Assembly (NCBI RefSeq): GCF_029227915.1
Contig: NC_079885.1
Span: 24,803,001-24,863,000 of the forward strand
Origin: Hydractinia symbiolongicarpus
Lineage: Eukaryota; Cnidaria; Hydrozoa; Anthoathecata; Hydractiniidae
Direction of reading: 5' to 3'
DNA: 60,000 bases
The number at the start of each line of letters is the position of its first letter. Positions within the stretch are counted from its first letter, which is position 1. A program made the translations under genes and the position numbers. Below the pieces are notes generated by a model. That model searched no databases. It was not told the DNA's origin and saw nothing but the letters and a program-made list of their open reading frames with translations. Shown piece by piece: positions 1 to 14,600 of the stretch.

Positions 1-734
1 GAAAGAAGGAGGTAATAAAGTTTATATATAAGTTATTTATCAAGTAAATCTTATCAAAAACCATAAAAAACAGTTCTTTTAAGAACTTAGCTACCATTTA
101 GTTAGTTCATTTTAATTTTTATACTTTTTTAAATAATTCTTCGAATGTCATTTATGGTGAATCTTTTTTTTTTCAGGCATTGTTCAGGACTATGCGGGTT
201 TTTTCAGGCAAATACCTGAATTTTTTTTAAAACGCAGAACTCGCCCGAAAAGGCCCGCACTTTTTACGGCGTATGCGGCTTATCAGCACCCTCGTTTAAA
301 GACAAACCCAGATCTGGGTTTGCTCCATTTAAAATAGGTTAGAAAAAAGAGTTAAAGACAGAGCTCTGCAGCCATCCTGGTTTTTCTCAGTCTTCTTCAT
401 GATTTAGAATTAATGTTTTTTTGAGGGGACCAAAGAAAGTCACTAAGCTCTTTTCCATACAATGGCCGTAAAGAAAAATACTGGATTCAGAATGATATTA
501 AGGCCTTAATATTATTCTGAATTAAGGGCTCCTGAAGCTCAGAAAGTTCTTAACAGTATGGCAGCATTTCAATCTTAATATGGTGCGAGTCATAATTTGA
601 GCTTCTAAATATGGAATAAGTTTGAGGTGCTGAAGTAACTTTTGTATACAGTTGAATGAATAAATAATTGTACACAAAATTTGTCCCTAACATGCAATGG
701 AGTTCACATACTGTATTTCCTCTTTTGAGCACTC

Positions 735-1905
735 CCGTTTTTGGTGCCTCCTAATAACCAGCCCCTTACTGTAAAGGATTGAATAAACACCCCTTCCAAG
801 TAACCGCCCCTTCCGAGTATATATTAGGAGCAAAAGGGGGCACTTATTTGGATTTTTGTAAAATAGAAAACAACAAGTATTTAAAAGAAAATAGCTTTCT
901 TTTTTATTTCTTTTTCATGGTCAAACTTCATTTTAAATTATTTATATTTTTCTTTCTTCTTCAAAAGTTCATTGTTCAGAATAATAATCATATCTTTATT
1001 TTGCATTAAAGCACTATATCTTGAAGGGATGAAAAGTCCAACCTTTCTCTTTCTCTTGCCTGTAACCATTGCGATTAAGAGATTCTTTGTGAAGAAAACC
1101 TGTTTAATTCAATCAATATGACTGATTTAGATATTGAGGAGGCTGGGAACGAAATATTTATACTTGATGAATACGAGAATGAAGATGAATTGATCAATGT
1201 AGAAAACATTTAAAAAGAGATATTCACTGTAGCTTTATTTTTATCTTCTGTTTCTGTAAATAAATAAAAATAAAAATTGAATAAGCGCTCCCCTTTAAGA
1301 TTGAAAAGCGTATTAGAGTAACAATAATAAAGTCAAACACCTAAATAACCGCCCTAGCACTTATTGGAAACTAGCAAAAAAGTCTTCTTTTGCTTGACAA
1401 AACCATTAGAAATATTTTGAAAAAAAGTTTTTTTCTTTTTTTCTATAAAATGCTATAGACACTGAGTACAGTCCAAATGTAAGCTTTCGCGTACGTGCTA
1501 TACAAATCTTTTCATGCACGTCGAAAGCACTTTTATCTTTTGTTTATCGTAATTATGTTGCAAGTGATTCAACAGAAGCCTTGCGATAAAACAATACTGT
1601 AATTATTTTCTCATAATCTTTAAAAGTTAACCCGTTTAAAAAATATCTTTCTTAACATTTTATTCTGTTATTTTTTTAACAAAATGTTACGGCAAAGATT
1701 ATAAAGATTAAAAAAAATTTAAACATGAACTATGCTGGATATTTCTTCTATTTAGTGAAGTTGACTGATAATGATTGATTTGAGTGCAAATAAGTATTTA
1801 TTTTTAACACCTCTCACAAGTTTTTTGAAAAAAAAATATAATCGCGTCCCTCCCTAATTTAAAAAATTTAATAAGTGCCTGCGCGCTTAATAGAGGAAAT
1901 ATGGT
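735..1905. mobile_element. Decayed DNA-transposon region with C-terminal transposase-like remnant
   Basis: Motifs of the AATAAGCGCCC kind recur in both orientations: GGGGGCACTTATTTGG at 836, AATAAGCGCTCCCC near 1278, and AATAAGTGCCTGCGCGCTTAA near 1869. Between them, 1119-1213 encodes an acidic tail (TDLDIEEAGNEIF) to a stop, preceded one frame over by VTIAIKRFFVKKTCLIQSI, reminiscent of pogo-type transposase C-termini. Assignment is tentative, and no COG4 first exon was found in this stretch. Confidence 0.3.
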
Positions 1906-2615
1906 ATGCATAATTCCTGGTTGTATGCGAGGGTATTTTTTTGTTTATCAATACTTTAAGTTATTCTAAGGTAGGTTACTCATAAGTGTCAAAAATAACA
2001 TTGTGACTACATCGCTAAGGGCCTAAATATTTAAAAGATATCATTGTAAAAAATCAGAATTCTACTCGGGAGGAGGATTTTCTTTTTGATCATGGTCAAA
2101 AATGTGTGACATGTTTAAAATATTGAATTTGCGTGTTTCAACAAAACTCACCATTTATCAACATGGAAGTACCATTCTAAGTAATTGTAGTAATTTCCCC
2201 AACATTGTATGCTTTCATATTGCAATTACTCAGCAATGGTAACCCAAAAACTAAACCATTTTGACCATGTAATCAATGACCAGTAACAACAATATTTTCA
2301 ACTTTTTAATGTTACCTTTTAAAAGATGTCTTAAAAATTTCTGGAAAGGTAATATTTGTTAAGCTATCTATGATTAACTTGAGCATGTTGTCATTGTTTT
2401 TTGATAGTTAAAATGGTGAATGTAAATGCAATAATATTTTTATAAATATCATTTTCCGCTATTAGATTTGGTTGAATAGCACCATGCATTGTTATAAAAA
2501 AAAGTTAGGAATATTTGTTGCAATGAAAAACAGCAATAAAGTTTTCTTATTCAGTAGAAGGAATAAATCTTCATTTCAAAATTTTTTATCATTTTTTATT
2601 TTTATCATTTTTTAG

Positions 2616-5600
2616 CAAGAACATGATGCTGAACTGGACCAAATCTTAGAAAATCATAATAAAATTGATCAGCGCATACTGTCCATAAAAGAACTATTGT
2701 AAGTTGTTTACCTTTTTGTATATAATTTTAATAATGTTACATATAATAATATATAATTTGTTCGGTGTACTGGTTGTGGTATTTTTCTTAAAGGAAGGCT
2801 GTGGGGAGTTAAATAGATATGACATTTAATTCAAAAAAGTTGTATATACTTATATTTTAAAGCGATCTGAAAGTACTTTTACAAGTTGGACTTATACCTA
2901 AAAGATTTGCATGAGAAATTCCCAATGATATATGTGTCATCAGTAAAAGTTCATGTGACTCCAGAATAGCTTTTTAAATATTTTTTTATGTTGCACGACC
3001 ACCATTTTAAATCGCTAAGAATTTGTGTGTATTATTTCTTATATAACTTGAATGATGTCAATAGCATTTAAAAGACCCTGCTTTGCAACTTATAAGATGC
3101 TTAAATAAGTTGAAAACAGCATTTTTACATCAGTTTTTATACCTATGTGGGGATAAAAAACTGATGTCAAAGTGTTATCATGAAATTATCAAAGGGCCTT
3201 CAAACCAACATATGTAATGTCTGTAATCAATAATGCTAACATCATCAAAAATTTTGTTTCTGTAAATGTTTCCATTGCAAATAATTTTATAAATGTTTTC
3301 AAAAGTTCACATTTCGTATTACCCATACATGATGAACAAAAAATTATTTTGTTTTCATCTTTTCAGCTCAAAATTGTTTTCGCTTTTGCAAAGAGTGGAA
3401 ATATATGTGTTTCTGTCTTTTATTTGTGTTAGTATATAGACTTGTTTAATATAGCTTTGAATTGTTTTTTATTTTAAATGTTAGACCAAACTTGAAATTA
3501 TTGTCAAAAGAAGCAGGTCATCTCACTGATGTTATTGTAAAAACAAGCTCACTTGCTGAGAAAGTGAGCAGCAAAGTAAGGGAGCTAGACCTAGCTAAGG
3601 TGAGAAAAAAAATAATTGATATGATCTGTTTTTTAAAGTTTAGGAAATAAGCTGCAAAGTATGATTGCGTAAATTATTTTTAGAGTCGTGTACAGGAAGC
3701 AATAAAAAGAGTGGATGACATTCTGGACTTAAAAGTATGTTTGTAATGTAGAATTTTTTGTGACATGGAAAGTTATAACATTGTAAAAAATGTTTCGATT
3801 CTTTTGCAGTTTTTATGTTTTATTTTTTGCATTTCTTCCCACTGTAGTCGTGTGTTGAAGGTGTTCAATCATCTTTTCAAAAAGAAGAATATGAACAGGT
3901 TAGTGAAGTTGATCACATATTTTAGTACCTTACTAGTCGTTGGCCCATGGATAAATCCACGGTTCACCCATTCTTTATTTACCACGTTTTGTGTGTCTCA
4001 CCACTGTGGTTACCATTTTGCGTAGCAGACAGACGTATACATATATGTAATTGATATTGTTAAAATCTCAAGTCTTTGTTACACAAACTATATTAATGTA
4101 CCATTATTTGAACTAAGTCATAACCGTTTCTTCTTTATAATGTAATGTGCTTCTTTTTTCCTGTACACTGTTTAATTTTTTAGGCAGCAGCATTTATTCA
4201 CAGATACTTGAGTTTAGATGAGAGAGCAATGCGAGAGATTTTGCCAGTTGATACTGAAGGTGAATGTTGAATCTTCTTTTTTTTTTTTTGTAAATGTAGC
4301 CAAAATCATAAACTGCATTCAAAAATTGTCAATGGCAACAAGGAACTTTTTTCAGTACTGAATAAAATAGAAAGACTTTGAATCTGAATCTTTGAATCTT
4401 TTGATCGCCCTTTTTGTTGTTTCCAACAAGCTCCTAGGAACAAATAAAAGTATAACTATTACTGTTGTGTATTCCATTTATTTTTATTTACTGTTTTCCC
4501 TCCCTCCTTATTCTGTTCTGTTCCTCTTTTCAATGTACATTTGTATCCATTCATTTGATATCCTATCTTTTTCAAATCTTCTGTTTCCTTTAACCATTGT
4601 TGTTTAATTATTTTTGTTTATGTTGTTCTATATTTTATTTTCAGACATTTAATGATGTGTTTCGTCAATTCTTTCATTCCACACTTACACTGTCTTGTTG
4701 TTTCTTCCTTTTTTTTACTTCCCTTTGTATATAGTTCTTTCTCAATATTTTTCTTGATCTTCTTTTTCCATTCTGCTTTTGTCATTATCGTCACATTTTC
4801 TAGTTTCCTTCCAATCTTTTTTGCATTTTTTTCTTTTTTGTATACTAAATAAATTTAACCTTTTGTAGAAACTGATTTAAATGCGTCATTCACATACCTA
4901 CATAAAGCACAAGAAGATTTGCAGCAAGCTGTAAGAAAGAAATTCGATGAAGCTGTAGTACAACGTAAAAAATCAGAAGTTGAAAGGTATATGTCAGCAT
5001 ATATAAAACTGTGATGTAATGTAACAGCAGTGTATAATACAAACAAAAGAAAAGTAAAAGTCCACATCAGTTAGAGTTTTTTTTAACTATTTTTTTATGG
5101 ATTTTATACTTTTTCCAGTTGAGTTTTGAAACTTATAATTTTGGTATTGTCGTAATTGCTATGTGTTGTTTTGTAACTCCAGATTGTCATCTTGTTAGAA
5201 ATAAATTAGATTTTTATACTACTTGCGTAATGCATAGTTATTTACGTTTATTTTAACTTGTTTGTTGTAGATTTTTCAAGTTATTTCCGTTAGTTGGTTT
5301 GCATGAAGAAGGTCTTTTAAAGTTTTCAAAATACTTACGACAGCAGGTAGTAATTTATTTTTTCATAATTTTTTTTAATGTGTATCCTTTTTTGTTCATG
5401 AACAATATTCATGTTTTTTAGATAGCAGATTTATCAGAAGTCAACATCGATACAGCTCTTAATATTAATACCAATGGTAAGTTTTCTTATTTTTAGTATA
5501 TTTTTTATGTATAAGCAAAGCATTTCTTTCAGTTTCTTTATTGATGTTTCATATTGTTTGTGATTTTTTTTGTTTTAAATAACTTACACAGTACCAAACA

Positions 5601-8600
5601 AATATGTTAAAATTAGACTCAATAAAAACCTTAAAAGTATTTCTCATTCTCTAAATAAAAACGCAAAAAGTACGAATATTTTCCAAATCATTTTGTCTTG
5701 TAATACTTTATCTCATGGTAACTGTTATTGTTTGCAGCCCATTTAATATTTTCCTTCTCATAAGTTTTAATATTTGGCAAAGTCATTTGTTGGGATTTCT
5801 TTTCTATTACTTTGGTCGTACCTTTGAGATTTTTCTTGTGTCTCTGTGCTTAAACACTTTAAGTATGGAAAAAATTCATATAACCCTTTGTAGGTTTTAA
5901 AAGTGTTTTTTACATTTTTGTTTTTAGTCAGATTATGTTCACGAAGCAGTTTTTCTCAAGAAAATTAGATCCATCCAATTTTTTGCATTAAGAATTTTGT
6001 GTCTATGATCCTGACTAAATATGACTCTCATCAATTCATGTTAGAAATTAGAAATATTATGGTTTTTAAAATGTAATTATTTGGACTTTGTTTTTGTGCA
6101 TTTAATAAGCCTGCTTCTTTTGAGGAAATACTGCCTTGTAAAAATGAGTTATGCCAGATAAAGAATCCAGAGTTATATTCATTGTGCATAAAAAATGCCC
6201 CACTTGACAGCTAAAAATATTTAATACAAAATTAGATAAATATACATGACTTTTTAATATTCTAGACAATAAAGCAACTGTAATATTTGCAAAAACATTG
6301 ACATTGCTTTTCGAAGAAATCGCAAAACTTGTCGAAGAACACCAACCCCTTGTAGATACTTTTTATGGTGAGTTATTTCATTTTGACACATATCCAAAAA
6401 ATTTAACACATGGTTATTGTATAAAAACGTTTAATGTATAATTGTGCGTTTCTTGAAAGATTTTTTCTAAGGTTCCGATAGGCATCAGTATAAAACATTT
6501 GTAAAATATTTATTTAATGTTTTTTATATATAATTTAAGGACCAGGGAGAATGGTGGCGGTTCAGAAAGAATTGCAGGTAGTATAATTGCTTTTTTTCAT
6601 TTATATAATGTTAACTTAGTTGTAAAAGCATTTTTTTTTTGATTTTTATAATGTTAACTTAGTTGTAAAAGCATTTTTTTTATTTATATAATGTTAACTT
6701 AGTTGTAAAAGAATTTTTTATGATTTTTATAATGTTAACTTAGTTATAAAAGCAATTTTTTTGATTTCTATGATGTTAACTTAGTTGTAAAAGCAATTTT
6801 TTTGATTTTTATAATGTTAACTTAGTTGTAAAAGCAATTTTTTTTATTTTTATAATGTTAACTTAGTTGTAAAAGCATTTTTTTTTTGATTTTTATAATG
6901 TTAACTTAGTTGTAAAAGCAATTTTTTTTTGATTTTTGTAATGTTAACTTAGTTGTAAAAGCATTTTTTGTATTTTTATAATGTTAACTTAGTTGTAAAA
7001 GCAATTTTTTTGATTTTTATAATGTTAACTTAGTTATAAAAGCAATTTTTTTGATTTCTATGATGTTAACTTAGATGTAAAAGCATTTTTTTTTGATTTT
7101 TATAATGTTAACTTAGTTGTAAAAGCATTTTTTTTTGATTTTTATAATGTTAACTTAGTTGTAAAAGCAATTTTTTTGATTTTTATAATGTTAACTTAGT
7201 TGTAAAAGCAATTTTTTTTGTCTTTTTAGGAGGAATGTGATAAACAATCAGAATATATCATAGATCAGTTTTTAAAATCAAGAAAGTTTGATATTGTTGT
7301 AAGTGTGTGTTTTTTCAACAAAGAAATAACAATAGGTTTTCAATTTGTGAACTGCACCAGTTTCAATATGTAACCATTACCTCAGGGTGCCCACCCTCAT
7401 CCAAAATCATACAATCTCATACAAAATGACAAATCTCCTCTATTCTCCTACAATCATATACAAAACTACCTGAAAATATATTTTCTCATACAAACTCCTA
7501 CTTTTTTAGCAAAATTTTGTTTTTAACATTTCTTTGGACCTTCAAATAAACATATTGTTACCTTATTACTTTCTGTAATTTTTGGGACATAATTGGTTTT
7601 CCTGCTGAGTTTTAATAATCCTATTTTGTGAAGCAGGACCTGTTAAGGTGATAATATACAATATTATACTAAACGAGCTACTTACGAATTGAAAATTTGA
7701 AAAGAGTTTCCTACAATCTCCTACTTTTTTGTTACTTTTTTATCAATTTGACCGTGTAATCCCAAACAAATGAACGGAAAATTTACCTACAATCTCCTAC
7801 AAGTGAGACATAAAATTATGGTGGTCACCCTGTACCTATGAATTGTAACAATGGTCTGTTATTTGTACTTGCAATTGGCATGGCATGTGCATATTTCTCT
7901 TAAAATGCTGTACTTACACAGATTTAAAAAAATTAAATATTGGTGCAATGTAATATACAGTTTTTCTTCTTTAGTGTGAAAATCTACGAAAAAGTCATAA
8001 GCCTTCAAAAAGTTCAGAAGTGAAGGGGAAGTAAGTATACCAGTTCTATCAGGCAAACGAAAACTTTGAATAGAACAGCAGGTTCTTTAACTACATTAAT
8101 TCCCTTGGTTTTATGTATAAAGTTTTATATTTTCTCTTTAGACTTGACCCCAAAGATTTAGATATCTTACTAGGGGAAATTGTTCTCCTGAGCTCGAGAA
8201 CTGAACTATACCAAAACTTTTTACGAAAAACTGTAGAAGTGAGTTTGTTTCCTTTAATATTATGCATTATCCCACTCAAACAAACATTATGACACTTTAT
8301 GTGTCCACTATCACAAAATATATTTCACTACTTTGTTATTAGTGGAGTAACTAAAAGTCGTTCTTACTTAACATTTATTTTTGATAATTTAACATTTAAA
8401 AAATTGCTTTCATTTCTTGTTTTAATTTGGTATTTTTAGAATGATATCAATTCTCTACCTGAAGATGAAGTAAAAAAAGGTTGGTATACATTCATGGTTA
8501 CTCCTTATAAAATCTTAAATTATCAATAAGATATATACAGTTGGAACATGTGGAAAGTTCATTCAACTGAAAATATCTGTTAATTTTAATATAAAAATAA

Positions 8601-11600
8601 GGAGCTTATTTATGTAGATTCTTCAGCTTTTCTGTATTAGAAAAACATATAAACAAAGAATAATTAAAACCGAAGCATATATTTCATGTATATTTCCATG
8701 TGAATATCGTAGATATATCATGCGTATATATATTCATGAAAATATGTATATTTTCACTCTCCAACTGAAGATGAATTAAAAATGTACATTGAAGTACAAA
8801 AATCTTTGGTTTTAATAAATTGATTTTTTTTTGTTTATATGTTTTTTATATTGCTCATGGCTTCATTTTTTTTCTGTATTACCCAACGAAGATGTGTGTA
8901 GCACTTTTGCTTGAATGACTTGTTTATGGTCTAATAAAATTCACTAAGACTAGAACTGAGCCTAATCTTAAACAAATGTGCTAACCAATACACAAAGACT
9001 TAAAGTTAATCACAATTTTTTCAGATCTCGAAAAAACGTGTGAAATGTTGATATCAAATAGCGGATTGAGTCGAAAACTACAAACATTAATGGGTGACTA
9101 TATTGTGATGGAAGGTTACTTTATGAAAGAAATGATGGCTAAAGTAAGATCCTTTTTAACAATATGACATAATTCTTGGTTTTTACAAATTTTGTAATGC
9201 TAGATAAGTGATACTATATTTTTGTTGTTAAATACAGCACCCACTGCTTTGATAATCAGAGGATTATTTAGTACTGTTCTTGAAAAAAAAACTTTTTAAT
9301 TTGCCAGAATTTTTGAATTCATTGTAATGTAATCCAAATTAGCTTTAGTTGGCGTTTGCTATACATATTCCAAGCCGTAAAAGAGGGGGGATCCTTTTTG
9401 ATCTTCTCTTGAATAAAACTTCACTTTTCCCTTTAATCTGGAGCAAAGAATTATAGATGTTTTTCATGTTTTAGGCTGTTTCTATGGATTCATCTGATAG
9501 TGATTCATTGACTTCGAGTATGGTGGATGATGTATTTTTTGTTCTACAAAAATCATTACGGTATGTCTGTTTGATCAGTATAGCAGCTAGCAGTACTAAC
9601 TAAGAATGACGAAAGAAAAAGTGCATTAATCATTGAGGGATCTACATGCGTATGTTTTCAGACTGAGGAAAATCTTATTTAAGTCTTTATTTTTTACATT
9701 AAAATATAATTTTGTCAAATTTTGCCAATTTACCATGATTGAAAGAAGAAAAATTATACTGTAACCAAAAAAACAGAACATATTGCTAAAGTTTGCCGAA
9801 ATTTGACTGGAAATGAAGAAATTCAGTTTCTGAAAAACAAAATGCAACAGTGAACATCAACGGTGAGCTATAAAAAATGTGAATCATTTGAAGCACGGTG
9901 TGTTGTTAAAAATATATTTTGGTGTATTATTGAAGATATATTCTGGCGTATTATTGAAGATATATTCTGGTGTATTATTGAAGATAATTCTGGTGTATTA
10001 TTGAAGATATGTTCTGGTGTATTATTGAAGATATATTTTGGGTATATATTTTTAGGCGTACACTGTCCACATCAAATATCAACATAATATGTGCAGTTTT
10101 GAATAACGCTAGGTATTGTTATTTATATGTGTTTACCAAACAATTTCAAATCCGAGAGTTTCCTCAATACTCACTCCCTTCTATAAATTATAGGAGACAC
10201 GATTTTTTGGCCCAGGGGAGGGGTATTTTAGCTTTCTTTTATAGTACTCGGTTATAACAGACGAAATATCTGGTAATAATAATTTTCTATCTTCCCGCGT
10301 GTAAATATTTTCTTCAAGTTTGAACGATTAATATTACTAGTTCGATCGCCATGACTGAATATAAAGACATGCTCAAAGCAAAGTTGAAAGCTACTGGTTT
10401 TCCTTCAAGCACGTAAGTGAAGATTTTAAAAGTATTGAGCATCATTTCAATGTTGTTTTAATGCTTATTCGAGTGTGTGAAGAAAATCGAGGAATAGTGC
10501 GTTTGCAAGGTGGCATAAAAATAACTAGCTTCATAATTTTCAAGATAGCTGCTGTCTTAAAGGTGGTACTATCAACTTAATAGTTTTCTTCGGGAGGATT
10601 TAAAACTTGTGAACCACTCCTTTATGAGTTTTTTAACCTTTTCGTTTCATAGGATCGATTTGTCGGGTATGTTCCAAGGCAAACTTCAACTTCAAACAAA
10701 TATAAGCGAGCTGTTAGAAGCCAAAAAAAACTTTTTGGTGAGTTATAATGTTTTAACATCGTTGCATGGGTTTTTAAAAACTTGAGTAACACAGTTTGAA
10801 TTTTATTAGGGAGAGATGTTTGTAAAGTTTTTTATTTTGTATTTTATCATTTTATTATTATTATTATGTATTTATCGATTTTTCACATAATCTATGTTTT
10901 TCTTTGAAGATGATTGCCATTTAAGTCAAATACTGAATGATAAGTGTGCAGAAAGTACAGGAGGTCATGTGTCACTTTTCGCCTTTAATGATATTTGGAT
11001 ATTGTAAATTTTGACGTGGATTGTCTTGTATGTTCTCTGACGTTCCTCTGTGTGTCGATAAGTCATCTACACGTTTACGTGTGTATATAAGAAACTTTTT
11101 TATCTTTTTTCTACTTAATAAGAAAAAATTGGGAAAATATGAATGCTAAGGGGTGAACAGAAAATGCAGAAGAAATTATCAGAAATTTCTCACTGGTAAC
11201 ATGATTTTTTCACTTTCTTTTTAGATCGTACTTAATAATATTGACACAAGCGGCGAGTATTTGCAGAAATTGGTTGATGATATAAAGGTAAGACTAGTTA
11301 TCCTAAGAGAGCAAATTCATTGCGGAAGAATTTTTGCGGATTTTTTTTGTTGTTGCAGATTTGGCCCAATTTTTTTTTTAAATCGTTCATCTGCAAAAAT
11401 GCTTCTTGCAAAATTCCCTATTTCTTGTTTCCGCACCAATTTCTGCCGTAACATTATGCAGTTCTTCTTACTTCGATCTCTTGTGGTGATAAGCTATAGA
11501 GTTTTATAGCTTAACACCATCAATCACAGTCACATTAATAACAAATTTCTGAATCTTCTGCATTTACAAAATTAATTTCACAGATTTTGTCATTCGCAAA

Positions 11601-14600
11601 TATTTTTTCCGAAAATAACGACTGTACATTCGTGTAGCCATGTGGTATAGCTCTACTTCTTCTCATACTGTGAATGGTATTCATCGAAGCAAAGCTTTTG
11701 ACTTTTGTGTGTGTATATGGATGGTTGGGTTTTTGCCAGGTTTTATTTTTTGCCACGCGATTTGTTAGACGATGAAAGGCTAGGCCGTTTTATTGAGAAA
11801 CAATAAAATTGACCTTTCGCAAGTAAATACATAAAAAGGTCTCTCATTGAATACAAGTCAAAAACGTTTTTTTTTTTCTGCCATAGATTGAATGTAATCG
11901 CACGTTTAAAACGGATGGAAGTGAACGAGAGAAACTCGAGGTGGGTATGATATCAGAAGTGATATGTTTCGATTTCTCTGTCGTTCATTACGTCATAGCT
12001 GAAGTTAGATTTTTGTTCATTAACTTGTCGTGTATACTAATTAATGGTCGAACATTCAGTGTTTTATATGCATGTTCATCTTATTTGTAGAGCTGCTTGC
12101 TTGATCTTGGCGCGTGTGGCCATTCCTTTAAAGAAATTCTTCAAGTAAGTCCGATACTGCTAATGGTACTGAATCCTCTCCCCAGTTTTTTTTTAAAGAA
12201 AACCTCCCCAAGGATAATTGTAATTTTTTTGCAAAATTAAAGGTAATTCAACTGCTGATAATTTTAAGATAAGGCTATAAAAATATCTTCAGGTTAAGAT
12301 TCAAATTAAATTTACTCTTTCATCTATTTTTAGACTGGTATCACTCAATTGTCAACAAATACAATACTTCCCAAGTTGAACCCGATCACTGATGGCTATT
12401 CATCTATCAAACATGATTTATCAGAGGTTGTTATATTTGCTGATCTGTCTTCCTAAAGCCATAAACAGACAATAAGCAGGCGAAAAAGATACCTGGCAGG
12501 AGAAATCGTTTTTTCTAGATAGAGCATATGATTAGAATAGCAGATTTAGATCCTAAGTATCGTTTGTCAGAGATAAAACCCTCGCAAGAATTAGACATTA
12601 AACGTTCATTGAACAGACAAAGTATTTCAAAGAAAAAGGGAAAATATTTCTTTTTTTTTAGCTTCAAATGATTATTTCGCAAATTTTAATGTTCTCACTT
12701 TAAACAATTTTGACTCATTTTAAAGTACTTTGAAAATAAAGAATTAACCTGTGTTTACCTGTTAACCAGGTTAATTCTTTCTTAAAAAATTTTTGAAGAC
12801 GTTATTTAATTTTTTAGTGCATTTTTTTAATTTTTAAGCCGTTTTTGAATTATTTTAAGGCTTTTGGGGTTAAGTGGAAAAAACCAATTGTTTATAAAAA
12901 AACCTCACAAACAGATTTTGAAACATCTGCAAACATTCTTTCTTGTGTCCAGCGACGTTTGATTTCATTCGCTGGTTAAGCTGATGCGAAACTAATTTCT
13001 AATATCATGCCACCCATTTACTGACATAGCAGTTTGGTAATAAAAAATAATCATTTACTGTTTTTTATTTTAGGAAGATTTCTCATACTACGAAGTCAAT
13101 GATCCATTTGTTCAGAATCTGATTGCAACTTTAGATGGAAGTTTAAACGCAGCTAAGGTAGCTACATTCTTGTTCACGTGGAGACCCCAAGTGGCAATTC
13201 GAAAATTGTCTCTAAATCAGATATATAATCAGCTATATTAAGTGATTTATTTGGATATATTAAAATCGTAAATTATCTAATACAAATTCGCGAAATTAAA
13301 TTGCGTAGTTAATTTTTCATCTTCAAAATGTACATCTACCCACTTCTTCATCCATGATATGTCGTTCTGGATGATTCTAAAAAAAATACCGGAGTATTAA
13401 AGCCTGCAAATTTGATTCATGGCACGTCGAATCTTTTTTCTAAAAGAGTATATTAAGAAAAAGAGTCCAACACTCCGTCTAAACCTTTTGATATAGAGAA
13501 TTCAACTGCTGTATAATATTTCGACTATTCTGTATTTTTTTTTCAGAAATGGTTGACTCATTCGAACTATGAATCAGCAATCGGTATAACGTGTCACGAA
13601 CTTTCCGTCAGGTTAGAAAAAGCAGTCATGAAAACAACCTTTAACAGGGTAAATATATTTTTCCGTTTTAGTTATTAAACTAATTTTTTATGATCATTGG
13701 AAGATAAATACTTTCCAATTTTTAACTAAACTGAACTAAATATGACTGGGCCTGATAACATTTAGTGAAGAATTCATAGTACAGACGGGAGGGTATAGCA
13801 ACATCTTAGAGAAACGTCATAAATACCAGCCTAAAGTAGTTTTAACAGATTTTCCTATCTGAACTTAGCTAGAGAAAAAGTCTGCTTTAGCGACTGTACT
13901 TTTAATATTCACTGACCGTTGACAGCAAAATGTATTATCTAAGCATAAACTAATTTTAAAACCGAAAGGTGTTTATGTTTTAAAAAAACATGTCTTTTAC
14001 ACCGCTCGGTCGGCTTTTAAAACAACAGATGTTCGTCTGATAAGTTCGTGTTGTTGTAACATAAAAATTAACACTTCTATTTACAAGCTTTCCGACTGAA
14101 TCCGCAGTGTTTCCGTTTTTTCGGTTAAAACTAAAAAATAAAGTATACATGTGTTAAAGCTGAATCATTGTTATCAAACTTTCTCTCTCTGTATGAATAA
14201 GAATGTATGATCAGGAACCATCTTTTATTTTTGTTTAGTTGGGAGGGTTGCAGTTTGATAAAGAATTGAGATCGTTAATACAATACTTGACCAGCATTAC
14301 AGAATGGACTGTTAGAGACAAATTTGCTCGATTATCCCAAATCGCGACTATATTAAACCTGGAGAAAGTGCGATTTAGTATACAACTTAGTTTTCTGATC
14401 TTCTTCCTCTTAGTTGTTAACGCAAATCATTTGTTATTGTATGTCGTTGTAGGTTAGCGAACTGTTAGAGTACTGGGGCGAGAATTCCGGCCCGTTAACA
14501 TGGCGGCTTACGCCCGGTGAAGTTCGGAATGTTCTTTCTCTGAGGTGTGTAATGTTTTCTTTTGTTTGTTTATTTCATGTTCGTTTATTTCACGACCGCT

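Noticed and set aside
1119-1213. Short acidic frame considered as the first COG4 coding exon
   Set aside because: It ends in a stop rather than a donor and does not resemble the COG4 N-terminus; it fits a transposase remnant better.
6601-7222. Regularly spaced repeats, considered as a CRISPR-like array
   Set aside because: Contiguous minisatellite units without unique spacers, inside an intron of an animal gene.
9863-10087. Repetitive IFWCIIED-type frame
   Set aside because: Translation of the 24-bp minisatellite.
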